DNA from: UBA961 sp049317525
Lineage (GTDB): Bacteria > Bacteroidota > Ignavibacteria > Kapaibacteriales > UBA961
Assembly (NCBI GenBank): GCA_049317525.1
Contig: JBMOIC010000001.1
Span: 121,506 to 185,505, forward strand
Reading direction: 5' to 3'
Length of the DNA: 64,000 nt
In this document: piece by piece, positions 8,701-18,120 of the stretch
Position numbering within the stretch: position 1 is the first letter of the stretch
Layout: each line of letters opens with the position of its first letter
The notes under the pieces: model-generated
What the model saw: the letters and a program-made list of their open reading frames with translations, nothing else
What the model was told of the DNA's origin: nothing
Database searches by the model: none
Position numbers and translations under genes: made by a program

Positions 8701-10275
8701 TTATTGAATTTTTGGTTTTTCAAGTAGAATGAGTCCAGCTGTTCGGTCTTGATGATAATGAATTTCCCAATCATTTTTAAACAGGACCACAGTTCTGCCT
8801 TGATCATCATAAGCATAAGTAAGAGTAGAACTAGCTGGTTTTATATCATTACCTAGCCAACGAGTTCTAGTAAAAGGTAATCTGTCTAACTTTACAATCT
8901 CACCATATTCAGATTCCATTCTGGATTGAAATACTTGTAATTGTAATTCTCCAACTGCTGCAATTAACGGAGTAGGACTTTGCTGAGCATCACTAAAAAT
9001 TTGGACAACGCCTTCTTCGCCTAATTGCTCGATACCTTTTCTAAAACTTTTGCTAAAAGAGCCACTTACAGGATACAGTTTAGCGTAAATTTCGGGGGCA
9101 AATCTTGGAAATTGTGGGATGGAAAAATCGGGTCCGGTAGACAAAACATCACCCACTAAGAATGTTCCTGGATTAGACAAGCCAATAACATCCCCAGGAT
9201 AAGCTATATCAATAATCTCTCTATCTTGTCCGAATATCTGAAAAGGATAATTGATCTTCACATCTTTGCCACTTCTAGAGTGTTTGGCCGTCATTCCTCT
9301 TTCAAAAACACCAGAGACTATTCTAAAAAAAGAAATTCGATCTCGATGTTGTTTATTCATATTTGCTTGCATTTTATATACAAATCCAGAGAAAAAGGGC
9401 GCATCTGGATTGATGACACCTGTATTGGACTGCATACCTTGAGGTTCTGGTGCAAGATCAATGAGATATTGGAGGAAATTTTCAATACCAAAATTTGTTA
9501 TCGCACTACCGAAAAAAACTGGTGTTATAATTTCTTCAAGAAAATCTTCTTGTTCAAAAACAGGAAGAGCTGTTTCTACTAATTCTAAGTCTTCCTTTAA
9601 TTTTGAATATGCATCGATACCAAGCAAAGCAATAAAGCTTGGATCATCAATACCTTTTGTAATAACTGGAGCACGATATTTATTACCTTCTGTTTTTTCG
9701 AATAGATGTAAAGTGCCAGTATTTCTTTCATATACACCTTTAAAGCCAGTTCCATCACCGATTGGATACGTCATTGGAACTGTTGTAATTCCAAGCACTT
9801 TTTCTACATTATCCATTAATTCGAAAGGCGACAAAGCAGGGCGATCCATTTTATTAATAAAAGTTATGATTGGAATGCCTCTATCTCTGCACACTTTAAA
9901 CAGTTTTAATGTTTGCTCTTCTACTCCTTTTGCAGCATCTAAAAGCATAATAGCACAATCTACAGCCATTAATGTACGGTAGGTATCTTCACTAAAATCT
10001 TGATGTCCAGGAGTATCTAAAATATTAAGTAAATAACCATCATATTCTACTCTCATCGCACTAGAAGATACAGATATACCGCGTTCTTGTTCTATGCTCA
10101 TCCAATCAGAAGTAGTAGACCTATGTTTTCCTCCGGTTACGGCACCAGCACTTCTTATAGCTCCGGAATAGAGCAATAACTTTTCGGTTAATGTAGTTTT
10201 ACCTGCATCAGGATGTGATATTATTGCTATTGTTCTTCTTCTTTTTATTTCTTGTCTTAAATCAGACATGTTCAT
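8701..10275 (-). CDS. prfC: Peptide chain release factor 3
   Basis: Translational GTPase RF3, 524 residues (typical length), which recycles RF1/RF2 from the ribosome after peptide release. The G1 loop HPDAGKTT lies at 21-28, the switch I region holds EQERGISVSSS, G3 is DTPGHQDF, and G4 is the FINKMDRP stretch. RF3 is told from EF-G by its shorter length and its SDWMSIEQERGIS signature. The start MNMSDLRQEI lies 9 bp after the thioredoxin-like gene, so it is the third gene of the ligA - thioredoxin - prfC run. A 67-bp gap separates it from the beta-helix gene downstream. Confidence 0.97.
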   Translation of the reverse strand: MNMSDLRQEIKRRRTIAIISHPDAGKTTLTEKLLLYSGAIRSAGAVTGGKHRSTTSDWMSIEQERGISVSSSAMRVEYDGYLLNILDTPGHQDFSEDTYRTLMAVDCAIMLLDAAKGVEEQTLKLFKVCRDRGIPIITFINKMDRPALSPFELMDNVEKVLGITTVPMTYPIGDGTGFKGVYERNTGTLHLFEKTEGNKYRAPVITKGIDDPSFIALLGIDAYSKLKEDLELVETALPVFEQEDFLEEIITPVFFGSAITNFGIENFLQYLIDLAPEPQGMQSNTGVINPDAPFFSGFVYKMQANMNKQHRDRISFFRIVSGVFERGMTAKHSRSGKDVKINYPFQIFGQDREIIDIAYPGDVIGLSNPGTFLVGDVLSTGPDFSIPQFPRFAPEIYAKLYPVSGSFSKSFRKGIEQLGEEGVVQIFSDAQQSPTPLIAAVGELQLQVFQSRMESEYGEIVKLDRLPFTRTRWLGNDIKPASSTLTYAYDDQGRTVVLFKNDWEIHYHQDRTAGLILLEKPKIQ

Positions 10276-10284
10276 CTATCCGGA

Positions 10285-12207
10285 TTAATCTGCGAGTAAA
10301 ACATCAATTTTTTGGGTAAAATCTTCTATAAACTTGTTTTCTTCTTCCATACCAATTTCCATAAAGCGTCCAATACCTTGCTTGTCTAAGATAAATTTTG
10401 TAGGAATGCCTGTTACTCCATAAGCAGAAACAAGCTTATCTTTTTCATCAAAAAACACTGGGAATGTATATGGATTTTTTTCTAGAAATTCTTTCACGGG
10501 TGCTTTTCTATCTTCGGCTCTCTCCCAACAATTAACAATAGCAAATTGAACTTTAGGATTGTCTTTATATTTATCATACAATTTTTGCAAGCCTGGAAAA
10601 GACTTTTTGCATGGGCCACACCAAGTAGCCCAAAAATCTAGAAAGACAACTTTTCCTTTCCAATCAGATATTTGTATTGTATTACCTTTCATATCTTTTA
10701 ATGTTGCAGGAATAGCAGAAATTTCTAACATTTCATCGTATAATCTATTTTTTATTGCAAGTTCACCTTGATTTTTTAATTCTTTAAATGCTAATTCAAA
10801 AGCTTTTGAATCTGATTTTTCATCAAATAAAAATTCATGCAATTTTTTAAAATCATCTATAATTTTTTGGTTTTCTACACCTTCTGAAATTGCTTTTGAT
10901 GCATAGAGATAAGCTTCTTTTTGATTAGAAAGTGCATCTAATAATTCAGTTGTGAATTGATACACCAAAGTCATTTGGCTTGCTGGTAGATCTTGTGGAT
11001 ACTTAGTGAGAATTTCTTTATATAATGCTAAAGATTGGGCAAAATTCTTTTGAAGTTTATGAATAAATGCAGTAAGCATTAAGGACTTAGCAATATCTCT
11101 AGATTGCTCTGAAGCGAACTCTATATTTGCCATATACTTAGGTTGAATTACCGATGCAATATCTTTTGCAACATTAGCTCCTCTTTCAGCCCATCTCAAG
11201 GCTTCTTTAAGAGAATCTCTGGCGATATAACCCTCTGCTATATCCAAACATGGCTGTACAGGTACGGCAGGATCTCTTAATAATCTGGCTGCTACAACAA
11301 GTAAATTTCCGCTTTGAATTTGTACTCTTACATATCCTTCTGTAATTTTTATCATTGAAGGAGCATAAGAATACTTTTTCATAAAGTATTCTGCATTTTC
11401 TAGAAACATTTCTTTGCTGGCAGAACTAAACACTCTATTTGCGGCTGCATCCTCACAGAATTCATCAAGCGGATGAATTGATTCATATATTTTTTCTACC
11501 GAATCGGCAATTGAACCTTTCCCTATAATCCTAAGAGCTTGAGAAAAAGCCTTAAACTCGGGTTCATTATCATAATTAGGTTGAAATGGTAATAATATAT
11601 TTGCAATCTTAGATTGCAGAGAATCTCTGGGAATCTCTTTTGTCATATAACCCAATAATGCTTTCAGATAATTTTTATGGAACATTCCTAATTCATCTTT
11701 TGGCATTTCTTTCAATAATTCTACTGCTTTTTCGGGATGCATTTTTCTAGCACAAGGCTTAGGTAATGCATCAGTATAAGTTAATATTCTTCTAAAAGTA
11801 CTTCCCGGAATATAAGAGCCCTGCTTAGAAGTACATATCATTTCCCAAAATTCTTCATTATTATTATCTGTAAATTTATTGCCATCACTTATTTTCATTA
11901 ATATCAAAACAGCATCATCTTTTGGAACAAATGCAGTTCTAAACACAGCATGATCTGGCTTGGAAGGATCCATTTGAAACATTTTATATTGAACAGCATA
12001 TGGTTTTTGATCATTTGCTGTGAAAATATAACAGATCAGATATAAATCTTTTGCTTTTTTCAATGATGCAAATGGGACATTATATTCTATCTGGACAGTA
12101 TCTGAAGCAACTTTTGGCTGTATTGGACTAAATTGTAATTCACCTGACTTCAATGCCGAAGCAGCGCATAAAACGATCATAGCCACAAAGAATAAACGTA
12201 TCATCAT
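10285..12207 (-). CDS. Exported protein with C-terminal TlpA-like thioredoxin domain
   Basis: A 640-residue periplasmic thiol-disulfide protein. The signal peptide is about 1-20. Residues 30-480 form a long alpha-rich region with TPR-like character (for example AFIHKLQKNFAQSLALYKEI). The last ~130 residues are a TlpA/ResA-type thioredoxin fold with WATWCGPC (redox Cys at 530 and 533) and the cis-proline segment GIPTKF. It probably reduces or delivers electrons to envelope proteins, as do the large TlpA-like proteins common in Bacteroidota; the partner is unknown. It sits 8 bp after ligA and 9 bp before prfC, which fits co-transcription but suggests no shared function. Confidence 0.88.
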   Translation of the reverse strand: MMIRLFFVAMIVLCAASALKSGELQFSPIQPKVASDTVQIEYNVPFASLKKAKDLYLICYIFTANDQKPYAVQYKMFQMDPSKPDHAVFRTAFVPKDDAVLILMKISDGNKFTDNNNEEFWEMICTSKQGSYIPGSTFRRILTYTDALPKPCARKMHPEKAVELLKEMPKDELGMFHKNYLKALLGYMTKEIPRDSLQSKIANILLPFQPNYDNEPEFKAFSQALRIIGKGSIADSVEKIYESIHPLDEFCEDAAANRVFSSASKEMFLENAEYFMKKYSYAPSMIKITEGYVRVQIQSGNLLVVAARLLRDPAVPVQPCLDIAEGYIARDSLKEALRWAERGANVAKDIASVIQPKYMANIEFASEQSRDIAKSLMLTAFIHKLQKNFAQSLALYKEILTKYPQDLPASQMTLVYQFTTELLDALSNQKEAYLYASKAISEGVENQKIIDDFKKLHEFLFDEKSDSKAFELAFKELKNQGELAIKNRLYDEMLEISAIPATLKDMKGNTIQISDWKGKVVFLDFWATWCGPCKKSFPGLQKLYDKYKDNPKVQFAIVNCWERAEDRKAPVKEFLEKNPYTFPVFFDEKDKLVSAYGVTGIPTKFILDKQGIGRFMEIGMEEENKFIEDFTQKIDVLLAD

Positions 12208-12215
12208 AATTTTTC

Positions 12216-14294
12216 CTAGTTATTTGTATCAGGTTTAGAAATCTGTAATAATTGTATAAATTCTTGTTCATTTATAATAGGTATTGCTAATTCTCGAGCA
12301 GCAATAAGTTTAGAACCAGCATTTGTTCCAGCCACAATATAGTTTGTCTTTTTGCTAACAGAACCAGAAACTTTACCACCTTTTTTTTCTATCATTTCAG
12401 AAGCATGTTTTCTTGTCATACTTTCTAATTCACCAGTAAGAACAAAGATAAAACCAGTGAATTCATTCGTTCTTTGCGAAAATTCTTCTTCACTTATCGC
12501 AAAAGTCAATCCAGCTAATTCTAATCTCTTTATCACAGTACTTTCTTGCGTATCAGCAAAGAAATCTATCAAAGATTGGGCAATACTTTTTCCGATATCT
12601 TTTACAGACATAATTTCTTCAATATCTGCATTTTTTAATGCACTCATCGATCCAAAATGAAAGGCTAGACTTTTTGCTGCCCCTTCTCCTACATAACGAA
12701 TACCCAATGCAAATAATAATCGATGAAATGGCTTTTGTTTACTTTTTTCAATCGATGCTAAAACATTATCTACACTTTTAATACCCCATCTATCCAACAA
12801 TAAAATTTCATCTCTTTTTTCAGATAAATCGTAAATATCTGCCACATTTTGTAATAAGCCAAGTTCTACAAACTGATCGATAACCTTTTCGCCTAATCCA
12901 TCAATATCCATTGCATCACGAGAAGCAAAATGTTCTATTCTTCTTCTTATTTGCCAAGGACAATTTGGATGTATGCAATAGTAATTTGCTTCGCCTTCTG
13001 GTCTATGTATTTCTGATTGTACTTTGCATGGACAAAGCTGTGGAAATTGAAAAGGTATTGAGTCTGGAGTTCTTTTTTCTTTAATACTGGATACTACTTT
13101 TGGAATAATATCTCCGCCTTTTTCGATAATTACAAAATCTTTATTTCTAATATCATTCGAATGGATATAGTCTATATTATGTAATGTTGCCCTACTAATT
13201 GTAGAACCAGCTAATACAACTGATTGCAATTCTGCAACTGGAGTAATTGCTCCTGTTCTACCAACTTGAAGGGTTATATCTAAAAGTTTTGTTTCTGCTT
13301 TTAATGCTTCATATTTATATGCAATAGCCCATCTAGGCGCACGTGCAACAAATCCTAAAATTCTTTGTTGAGAAATAGCATCAACTTTAATAACAATGCC
13401 ATCTATAAAAAATGGCAAGGATTCTCTTTTTGTGTTCCAATTCTCTATATAAGTAAAAACATGTTGAATTGAACGAGCTTGTTCATTATATGGACTAACA
13501 GGAAATCCCATTTTTTTTAATAATTCTATATTCCTAGACTGCGAGACATTGCTAGAAGGTGAATTAGTTTCTAAAAAATAGCATACAATTTTTAATGGTC
13601 TTTTAGCAACTAATGAAGAATCTAATAATTTCAATGTACCAGCAGTCAAATTTCTAGGATTTGCATACAGTTTCTCACCAGCTTCTTCTCTTTCTTTATT
13701 GAGGTTTAAGAAGTCTTGTTTTTCCATATATACTTCACCTCGAACTTCAAATTCAGGGATATCTGCTATGATAGATGTATCGTATATACTCAAAGGAAGC
13801 ATTGCTAATGTTTTTATATTTTCGGTAATATCATCTCCAAATTCGCCATCTCCTCTGGTAATTGCTCTTTGTAAAATACCTTCAGAATAATGCAAACTAA
13901 TAGCAACTCCATCAACTTTTAACTCACAAGCATAAGCATAATCAGTGGAATCCAAACCTTGTTGGACTTTTCTGTCAAAATCTAATAATTCCTGATTAGT
14001 ATAGGTATTACTTAAAGACAACATAGGTATGATATGTTTGAACTGTTTAAACTCTTTTAAGGGTTGTCCACCAACTCTTTTGGTAGGTGAATCTTGCGTT
14101 TGGAGTTCTGGATAGGCATGTTCTATGTCTTGCAATTCTTTGAATACACTGTCATATTCTCTATCAGAAATACTGGGTTCTGCTAGAACATAATAGTTAT
14201 AATCAGCAGCCACTATTTTCTGTTTGAGTTCATCAACTTTTTTAGTCAAATCATCTAAAGAATATTGTTTTTCAAAAAGGGAATCTTGAGACAT
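12216..14294 (-). CDS. ligA: NAD-dependent DNA ligase
   Basis: LigA seals nicks during replication and repair using NAD+. With the start at 14294 the protein has 692 residues, close to the family norm. Domains in order are Ia (DYNYYVLAEPSISDREYD), the adenylation domain with nucleophile Lys in ELKVDGVA (about residue 126), the OB fold, a four-Cys zinc finger (CPC ... CIHPNC), HhH repeats and a C-terminal BRCT domain (FVLTGELESMTRKHASEMIE). A longer reading from 14315 adds MLINGKY, but the promoter at 14327-14356 would leave it almost no leader, so MSQDSLFEK is favoured. It is the first gene of the run leading to prfC. Confidence 0.96.
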   Translation of the reverse strand: MSQDSLFEKQYSLDDLTKKVDELKQKIVAADYNYYVLAEPSISDREYDSVFKELQDIEHAYPELQTQDSPTKRVGGQPLKEFKQFKHIIPMLSLSNTYTNQELLDFDRKVQQGLDSTDYAYACELKVDGVAISLHYSEGILQRAITRGDGEFGDDITENIKTLAMLPLSIYDTSIIADIPEFEVRGEVYMEKQDFLNLNKEREEAGEKLYANPRNLTAGTLKLLDSSLVAKRPLKIVCYFLETNSPSSNVSQSRNIELLKKMGFPVSPYNEQARSIQHVFTYIENWNTKRESLPFFIDGIVIKVDAISQQRILGFVARAPRWAIAYKYEALKAETKLLDITLQVGRTGAITPVAELQSVVLAGSTISRATLHNIDYIHSNDIRNKDFVIIEKGGDIIPKVVSSIKEKRTPDSIPFQFPQLCPCKVQSEIHRPEGEANYYCIHPNCPWQIRRRIEHFASRDAMDIDGLGEKVIDQFVELGLLQNVADIYDLSEKRDEILLLDRWGIKSVDNVLASIEKSKQKPFHRLLFALGIRYVGEGAAKSLAFHFGSMSALKNADIEEIMSVKDIGKSIAQSLIDFFADTQESTVIKRLELAGLTFAISEEEFSQRTNEFTGFIFVLTGELESMTRKHASEMIEKKGGKVSGSVSKKTNYIVAGTNAGSKLIAARELAIPIINEQEFIQLLQISKPDTNN

Positions 14295-14326
14295 GTATTT
14301 ACCGTTTATTAACATTCATATGAGTA

Positions 14327-14356
14327 CAAAAATACCTCATATTTATTTAGGGACAA
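14327..14356 (-). promoter_or_regulatory. Promoter of ligA operon
   Basis: Read on the minus strand: TTG (14356-14354), 19 bases, then TATTTTTG (14334-14327), an exact match to the Bacteroidota TTG-N19-TAnnTTTG promoter. The inferred transcription start, near 14321, gives a leader of about 26 bases to the ATG at 14294. It lies back to back with the rightward promoter at 14385. Confidence 0.65.
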
Positions 14357-14384
14357 CAATTGCACAATTTTACTTTTTTGATTA

Positions 14385-14415
14385 TTGCCTCTCACTTATG
14401 TTCTTTGTAGTTTTG
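14385..14415 (+). promoter_or_regulatory. Promoter of the OmpA-like lipoprotein gene
   Basis: TTG (14385-14387), 20 bases, then TAGTTTTG (14408-14415), matching TTG-N19/20-TAnnTTTG. The inferred start, near 14421, leaves about 17 bases before the ATG at 14438. Confidence 0.6.
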
Positions 14416-14437
14416 CACCCTAATTAGGAAATCAAAG

Positions 14438-16195
14438 ATGACAAAAAAACATTCATTTTATGGTATACTGCTAGCAATAATGTGCACATGTGCTTTGGAT
14501 AGTTGCACCATATTAATGGAACACTCTGTTAGTAAAGAATTGATTTGTCCCCCACCTCCTACACAGAATTGTTATCCTCAACGATATATTGGCAATTCCA
14601 TTGATACATCATCAATAAACAAAGAAAGATTTCTAAAAATTGAAAGGGTTAATGGATTAGATAATACAATTATAGATGAATGGAATATTTCATTTTTGGG
14701 TAATGGTTCTATCTGGAATACTGCCTCTGCAGGCGGAGAGCAAGTATTAAGAAAAATTGAGATTGAACAAGAAACTGACATAAAAGAAATTATTCCTCAG
14801 CAACATGAGGAATCTGGTGCGATTGGATTTCTTACTGGAAATTCTCAATATACTTTGGCAGCTTATCTACCTGGAACTGCTTTTTCGGGTGATGCTGGTA
14901 TTTATTTGACTCAATCTAAACTAGATGAAATTACCATTAAAAATGAAATTCCTCCAAGTGAATTATTTCATTGGGATTCGCATCCAAGTTTATCGCCTAA
15001 TGGAAAGATTCTGTTTTTTTCATCTGATAGAAATAATACTTTAAGGGGTACCGAGCTATATGTAGCCCTAAAAGGAGAGCATTGGAGTAAAGCGTATAAT
15101 TGTGGTAGATTTATTAATTCAAATTGTGATGAATTAAGCCCTTTTATCACAAAAAATGGTCATACATTATTATTTAGTTCATCTGGGCATAATACAATAG
15201 GTGGTTATGATATTTTTTCGGCTGAATTCAATCCAGAATTATTAGAAAAAGGTATTCTTGCAGACGATTCATTAATGATAGAAAATGCATTTGGCCGTCC
15301 ACAAAATATAGGTTCACCTGTAAATACAATCTATGATGAACTGTTTCCATCATCACCTTCTGCAAGAACAGATACTCTATTATATTATAGTTCAAATCAA
15401 TATGCTCCAAATCAAAACTATGCATTTGATATGTTTGTATTACATCCTGCATATTCATATGATTCATCAATATTTATTGCAAAATCTGATATCATTAAAT
15501 CAGCATTTAAAAGAGCAGACAAATTAGACCCCAGAGAACTAATAACTGTAGAAGGTAACATAGTAGATGAAAAAAATAGAAAACCTGTTCGAGGAGCCGA
15601 AGTTACATCATTGACTTATCCAAATAATGAGATTATTGATCAACAGATTACCGATACAATCGGCCATTATAAAATTAAAGTTCAAATAAACAAACCAGTT
15701 CAAATAACTGCAGAATCAGATAAATTGTTTTTTAATACTATTACAGCCACGTTCTCGGCTAAAGATTCTAACTCACTTATATCAGAACCTTTAACTCTGC
15801 CTGCTATATTATCAATGCGAATCAATTTTCCATTAGGTGAATATCAGAAACCCTATACATATTTATTAGATTCTAATGGTTTTGAAACGACAATTAAATG
15901 GAAAGATGCAATTATCAGATTGGCATCAAATCTGTTAAAATTTGAAAAAAATATCGGGAGTGTTTCATTAACTGGTCATACTGATGATATTGGATCGGAT
16001 GCTTTTAATATGGATTTAGGAAAGAAAAGGGCAAATTTTATTATTCAAACGCTTGTGAAACTTGGAGTACCTTCTACTTTGTTGCGGGCTGAGTCTGAAG
16101 GCGAGCATGTTTTGCCATCAAAAAGAAATGGAGAATCAATGGATTTATTTAGAAAACGTTGCCGAAGAGTAGAACTTATTAAAGAAATAAAGTAA
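14438..16195 (+). CDS. PD40 / carboxypeptidase-regulatory / OmpA-domain lipoprotein (PorE-like)
   Basis: A 585-residue exported protein. The N-terminal signal ends in LDSC (Cys23), a weak lipobox. Residues about 170-340 hold PD40 (WD40-like) propeller blades such as HPSLSPNGKILFFSSDR and SPFITKNGHTLLFSSSG. About 365-430 is a carboxypeptidase regulatory-like fold (VEGNIVDEKNRKPVRGAEV). The C-terminal ~120 residues are an OmpA-type peptidoglycan-binding domain (SLTGHTDDIGSD ... LGKKRANFIIQTL). The order propeller-CRD-OmpA is that of Porphyromonas PorE, a T9SS accessory protein, though the N-terminal TPR region of PorE is absent. A role in anchoring the secretion machine to the wall is inference. 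Confidence 0.82.
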   Translation: MTKKHSFYGILLAIMCTCALDSCTILMEHSVSKELICPPPPTQNCYPQRYIGNSIDTSSINKERFLKIERVNGLDNTIIDEWNISFLGNGSIWNTASAGGEQVLRKIEIEQETDIKEIIPQQHEESGAIGFLTGNSQYTLAAYLPGTAFSGDAGIYLTQSKLDEITIKNEIPPSELFHWDSHPSLSPNGKILFFSSDRNNTLRGTELYVALKGEHWSKAYNCGRFINSNCDELSPFITKNGHTLLFSSSGHNTIGGYDIFSAEFNPELLEKGILADDSLMIENAFGRPQNIGSPVNTIYDELFPSSPSARTDTLLYYSSNQYAPNQNYAFDMFVLHPAYSYDSSIFIAKSDIIKSAFKRADKLDPRELITVEGNIVDEKNRKPVRGAEVTSLTYPNNEIIDQQITDTIGHYKIKVQINKPVQITAESDKLFFNTITATFSAKDSNSLISEPLTLPAILSMRINFPLGEYQKPYTYLLDSNGFETTIKWKDAIIRLASNLLKFEKNIGSVSLTGHTDDIGSDAFNMDLGKKRANFIIQTLVKLGVPSTLLRAESEGEHVLPSKRNGESMDLFRKRCRRVELIKEIK

Positions 16196-16277
16196 TCTTC
16201 CTAAAAAGAATTCAAAGAAAACCATTCAAATTCTTAATTTCGTACTTTCTCACCATTATTGATTTCGGAGTATCTTA

Positions 16278-17024
16278 ATGAATATTCTTGTTTGTATTTC
16301 TCAAGTGCCAGATACCACAGCTAAGGTTCAGGTAGCTTCAGACGGAATTTCAATTGATAAAACAGGCGTAAAATTCATATTAAATCCATATGATGAGTTT
16401 GCTTTAGAAGAAGGCCTACAATTAAGGGAAAAATTTGGTGGAACCGTAACCGCACTTACCGTAGGTGGTGATACCTGTAAAGAGATTCTTCGTACTGCCC
16501 TTGCTATGGGAGCTGATAAAGCCATTTTAATTAAAGATGAACATAAAAATGACAGCTATGCTGTAGCTTTTCAGATATCTGAAATTGCTAAAAATATGAA
16601 TCCAGATGTACTGATGCTAGGACGCCAAAGTATTGATTATGATTCATTTGCAATGGCACCAATGCTTGGTGAATTATTGGGAATACCATCAATTTCTATG
16701 GTTTCTTCCTTGACTATTGATGGAAATCTTATCAAAGCTGAAAGAGATATAGAAGGCGGAAAAGAAGTGCTTGAATCCTCTTTGCCATGTGTAATAAGTG
16801 CACAAAAAGGATTAAATAATCCTAGATATCCCAAATTACCAGATATCATGAAAGCTAAAAGTAAGCCAATAGAGGAAATACCATCATTAAGTACTGATGC
16901 CAGAATTTCTACAATGGCTATGCAATTACCTATTTCAAAAAGAATTGGTAAAGTATCTGGTGATTCGGAATCAGAAATATCAGATATCGTTCTTGCACTT
17001 CATGAAGAAGCCAAAGTTATTTAA
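16278..17024 (+). CDS. etfB: Electron transfer flavoprotein beta subunit
   Basis: Small subunit of the ETF heterodimer, 248 residues as expected. It carries electrons from acyl-CoA and other flavin dehydrogenases in the cytoplasm and binds AMP in canonical ETFs. Diagnostic segments are MNILVCISQVPDTTAKV, GVKFILNPYDEFALEEGLQL, ALTVGGDTCKEILRTALAMGADKAILI and LMLGRQSIDYDSFAMAPMLGELLG. etfA follows 37 bp later in the same direction, and a terminator ends the pair. No ETF-quinone oxidoreductase or acyl-CoA dehydrogenase is in the window, so the electron donor is unknown. Confidence 0.96.
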   Translation: MNILVCISQVPDTTAKVQVASDGISIDKTGVKFILNPYDEFALEEGLQLREKFGGTVTALTVGGDTCKEILRTALAMGADKAILIKDEHKNDSYAVAFQISEIAKNMNPDVLMLGRQSIDYDSFAMAPMLGELLGIPSISMVSSLTIDGNLIKAERDIEGGKEVLESSLPCVISAQKGLNNPRYPKLPDIMKAKSKPIEEIPSLSTDARISTMAMQLPISKRIGKVSGDSESEISDIVLALHEEAKVI

Positions 17025-17061
17025 TATCATGTACTTATATACTTAATTATCGGACATATAG

Positions 17062-18015
17062 ATGAAACATATCATTGTTTTTTTAGAACCTAAAGATGAA
17101 CATTCTTTAAAGCGTACTTCTTATGAAGCAATAACTGCAGCTAAACAAACTGGTGCAGAAATTACTGGTTTTGCTGTGTCTGGCACTCAAACAGCTCTAC
17201 AATCTGCTGCAGAATATGGATTACAAAAAGTGGTTTTGGCTCAGCATCTACTTCTTAATAATTATTCTTCAACAGCTGTTTCTGAAGCTTTATCTCAATT
17301 TGCATCATCTGTTCAAGCGGATACAATTTTCATTTCTGCAAATGCCACAGGAAAAGAAATTGCACCTAGAATTAGTATTAAGTTGCATGCAGGTTTTATT
17401 CCCGATTGTAATGAATTATCTAATGATTCTGCAATGAGGCCTGTTTTTGCTGGCAAAGCTAAAGTACATGTTAAGTCTAATACACCAATTACAGTGTATT
17501 CCTTAAGACCCAATGTTTTTACTGCAAAATCAAATCCTTCTGCAGGTGTATCGATAAGTTCATTTAGCCCTAATTTAGATGAATCTCATGCTAAAGTTAA
17601 AGTAGTATCGATTCTTAAAAATGAAGGACATCTTGATGTTTCGGAAGCTGATATTATCGTTTCTGGTGGTAGAGGTTTAAAAGGTCCTGAACATTTTACT
17701 TTAATAGAAAACTTAGCAGCAACGCTTGGCGCTGCAGTTGGTGCCTCTAGGGCTGTAGTTGATGCAGGATGGCGCCCCCATAGTGAACAAGTAGGACAAA
17801 CCGGCAAAACTGTATCCCCTTCTCTTTATATTGCCTGTGGAATATCTGGCGCAGTTCAGCATTTAGCTGGTATGAGTTCTTCTAAATTTATTTTAGCAAT
17901 CAATAAAGACAAAGAGGCACCAATCTTCAAAGTTGCAGATTATGGAATAGTTGGTGATGTTTTTGAAGTATTACCAGTATTGAATCAAAAACTTAAAGCA
18001 TTGTTAGGCAAATAG
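17062..18015 (+). CDS. etfA: Electron transfer flavoprotein alpha subunit
   Basis: FAD-binding subunit of ETF, 317 residues. The C-terminal FAD domain is clear: VSGGRGLKGPEHFTLIENLA, GAAVGASRAVVDAGWRPHSE, QVGQTGKTVSPSLYIACGIS, GAVQHLAGMSSSKFILAINK and ADYGIVGDVFEVLPVL. The N-terminal half is the ETF Rossmann-like domain that pairs with EtfB. It is the second gene of etfBA, and a hairpin terminator lies 21 bp after its stop. Confidence 0.97.
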   Translation: MKHIIVFLEPKDEHSLKRTSYEAITAAKQTGAEITGFAVSGTQTALQSAAEYGLQKVVLAQHLLLNNYSSTAVSEALSQFASSVQADTIFISANATGKEIAPRISIKLHAGFIPDCNELSNDSAMRPVFAGKAKVHVKSNTPITVYSLRPNVFTAKSNPSAGVSISSFSPNLDESHAKVKVVSILKNEGHLDVSEADIIVSGGRGLKGPEHFTLIENLAATLGAAVGASRAVVDAGWRPHSEQVGQTGKTVSPSLYIACGISGAVQHLAGMSSSKFILAINKDKEAPIFKVADYGIVGDVFEVLPVLNQKLKALLGK

Positions 18016-18036
18016 TATTTGTAGACACCTAATGAG

Positions 18037-18066
18037 AAAGCCGAGGAAATTATCCACGGCTTTTTT
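18037..18066 (+). terminator. Rho-independent terminator after etfBA
   Basis: Seven-base stem AAAGCCG (18037-18043) pairs with CGGCTTT (18057-18063) around a 13-base loop and runs into a T tract. It lies 21 bp after the etfA stop. Confidence 0.75.
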
Positions 18067-18120
18067 CGTCTACACCAACATAACTTATAAAAAGATTGCA
18101 ATTATAGTGTCTGTATAAAC

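Noticed and set aside
9226..9982. Plus-strand open frames up to 173 codons
   Set aside because: Antisense shadows of prfC, whose GTPase motifs cover the same bases.
15228..15527. Frames on both strands inside the OmpA-like lipoprotein gene
   Set aside because: The main frame is continuous with recognised PD40 and OmpA domains; these are shadows.
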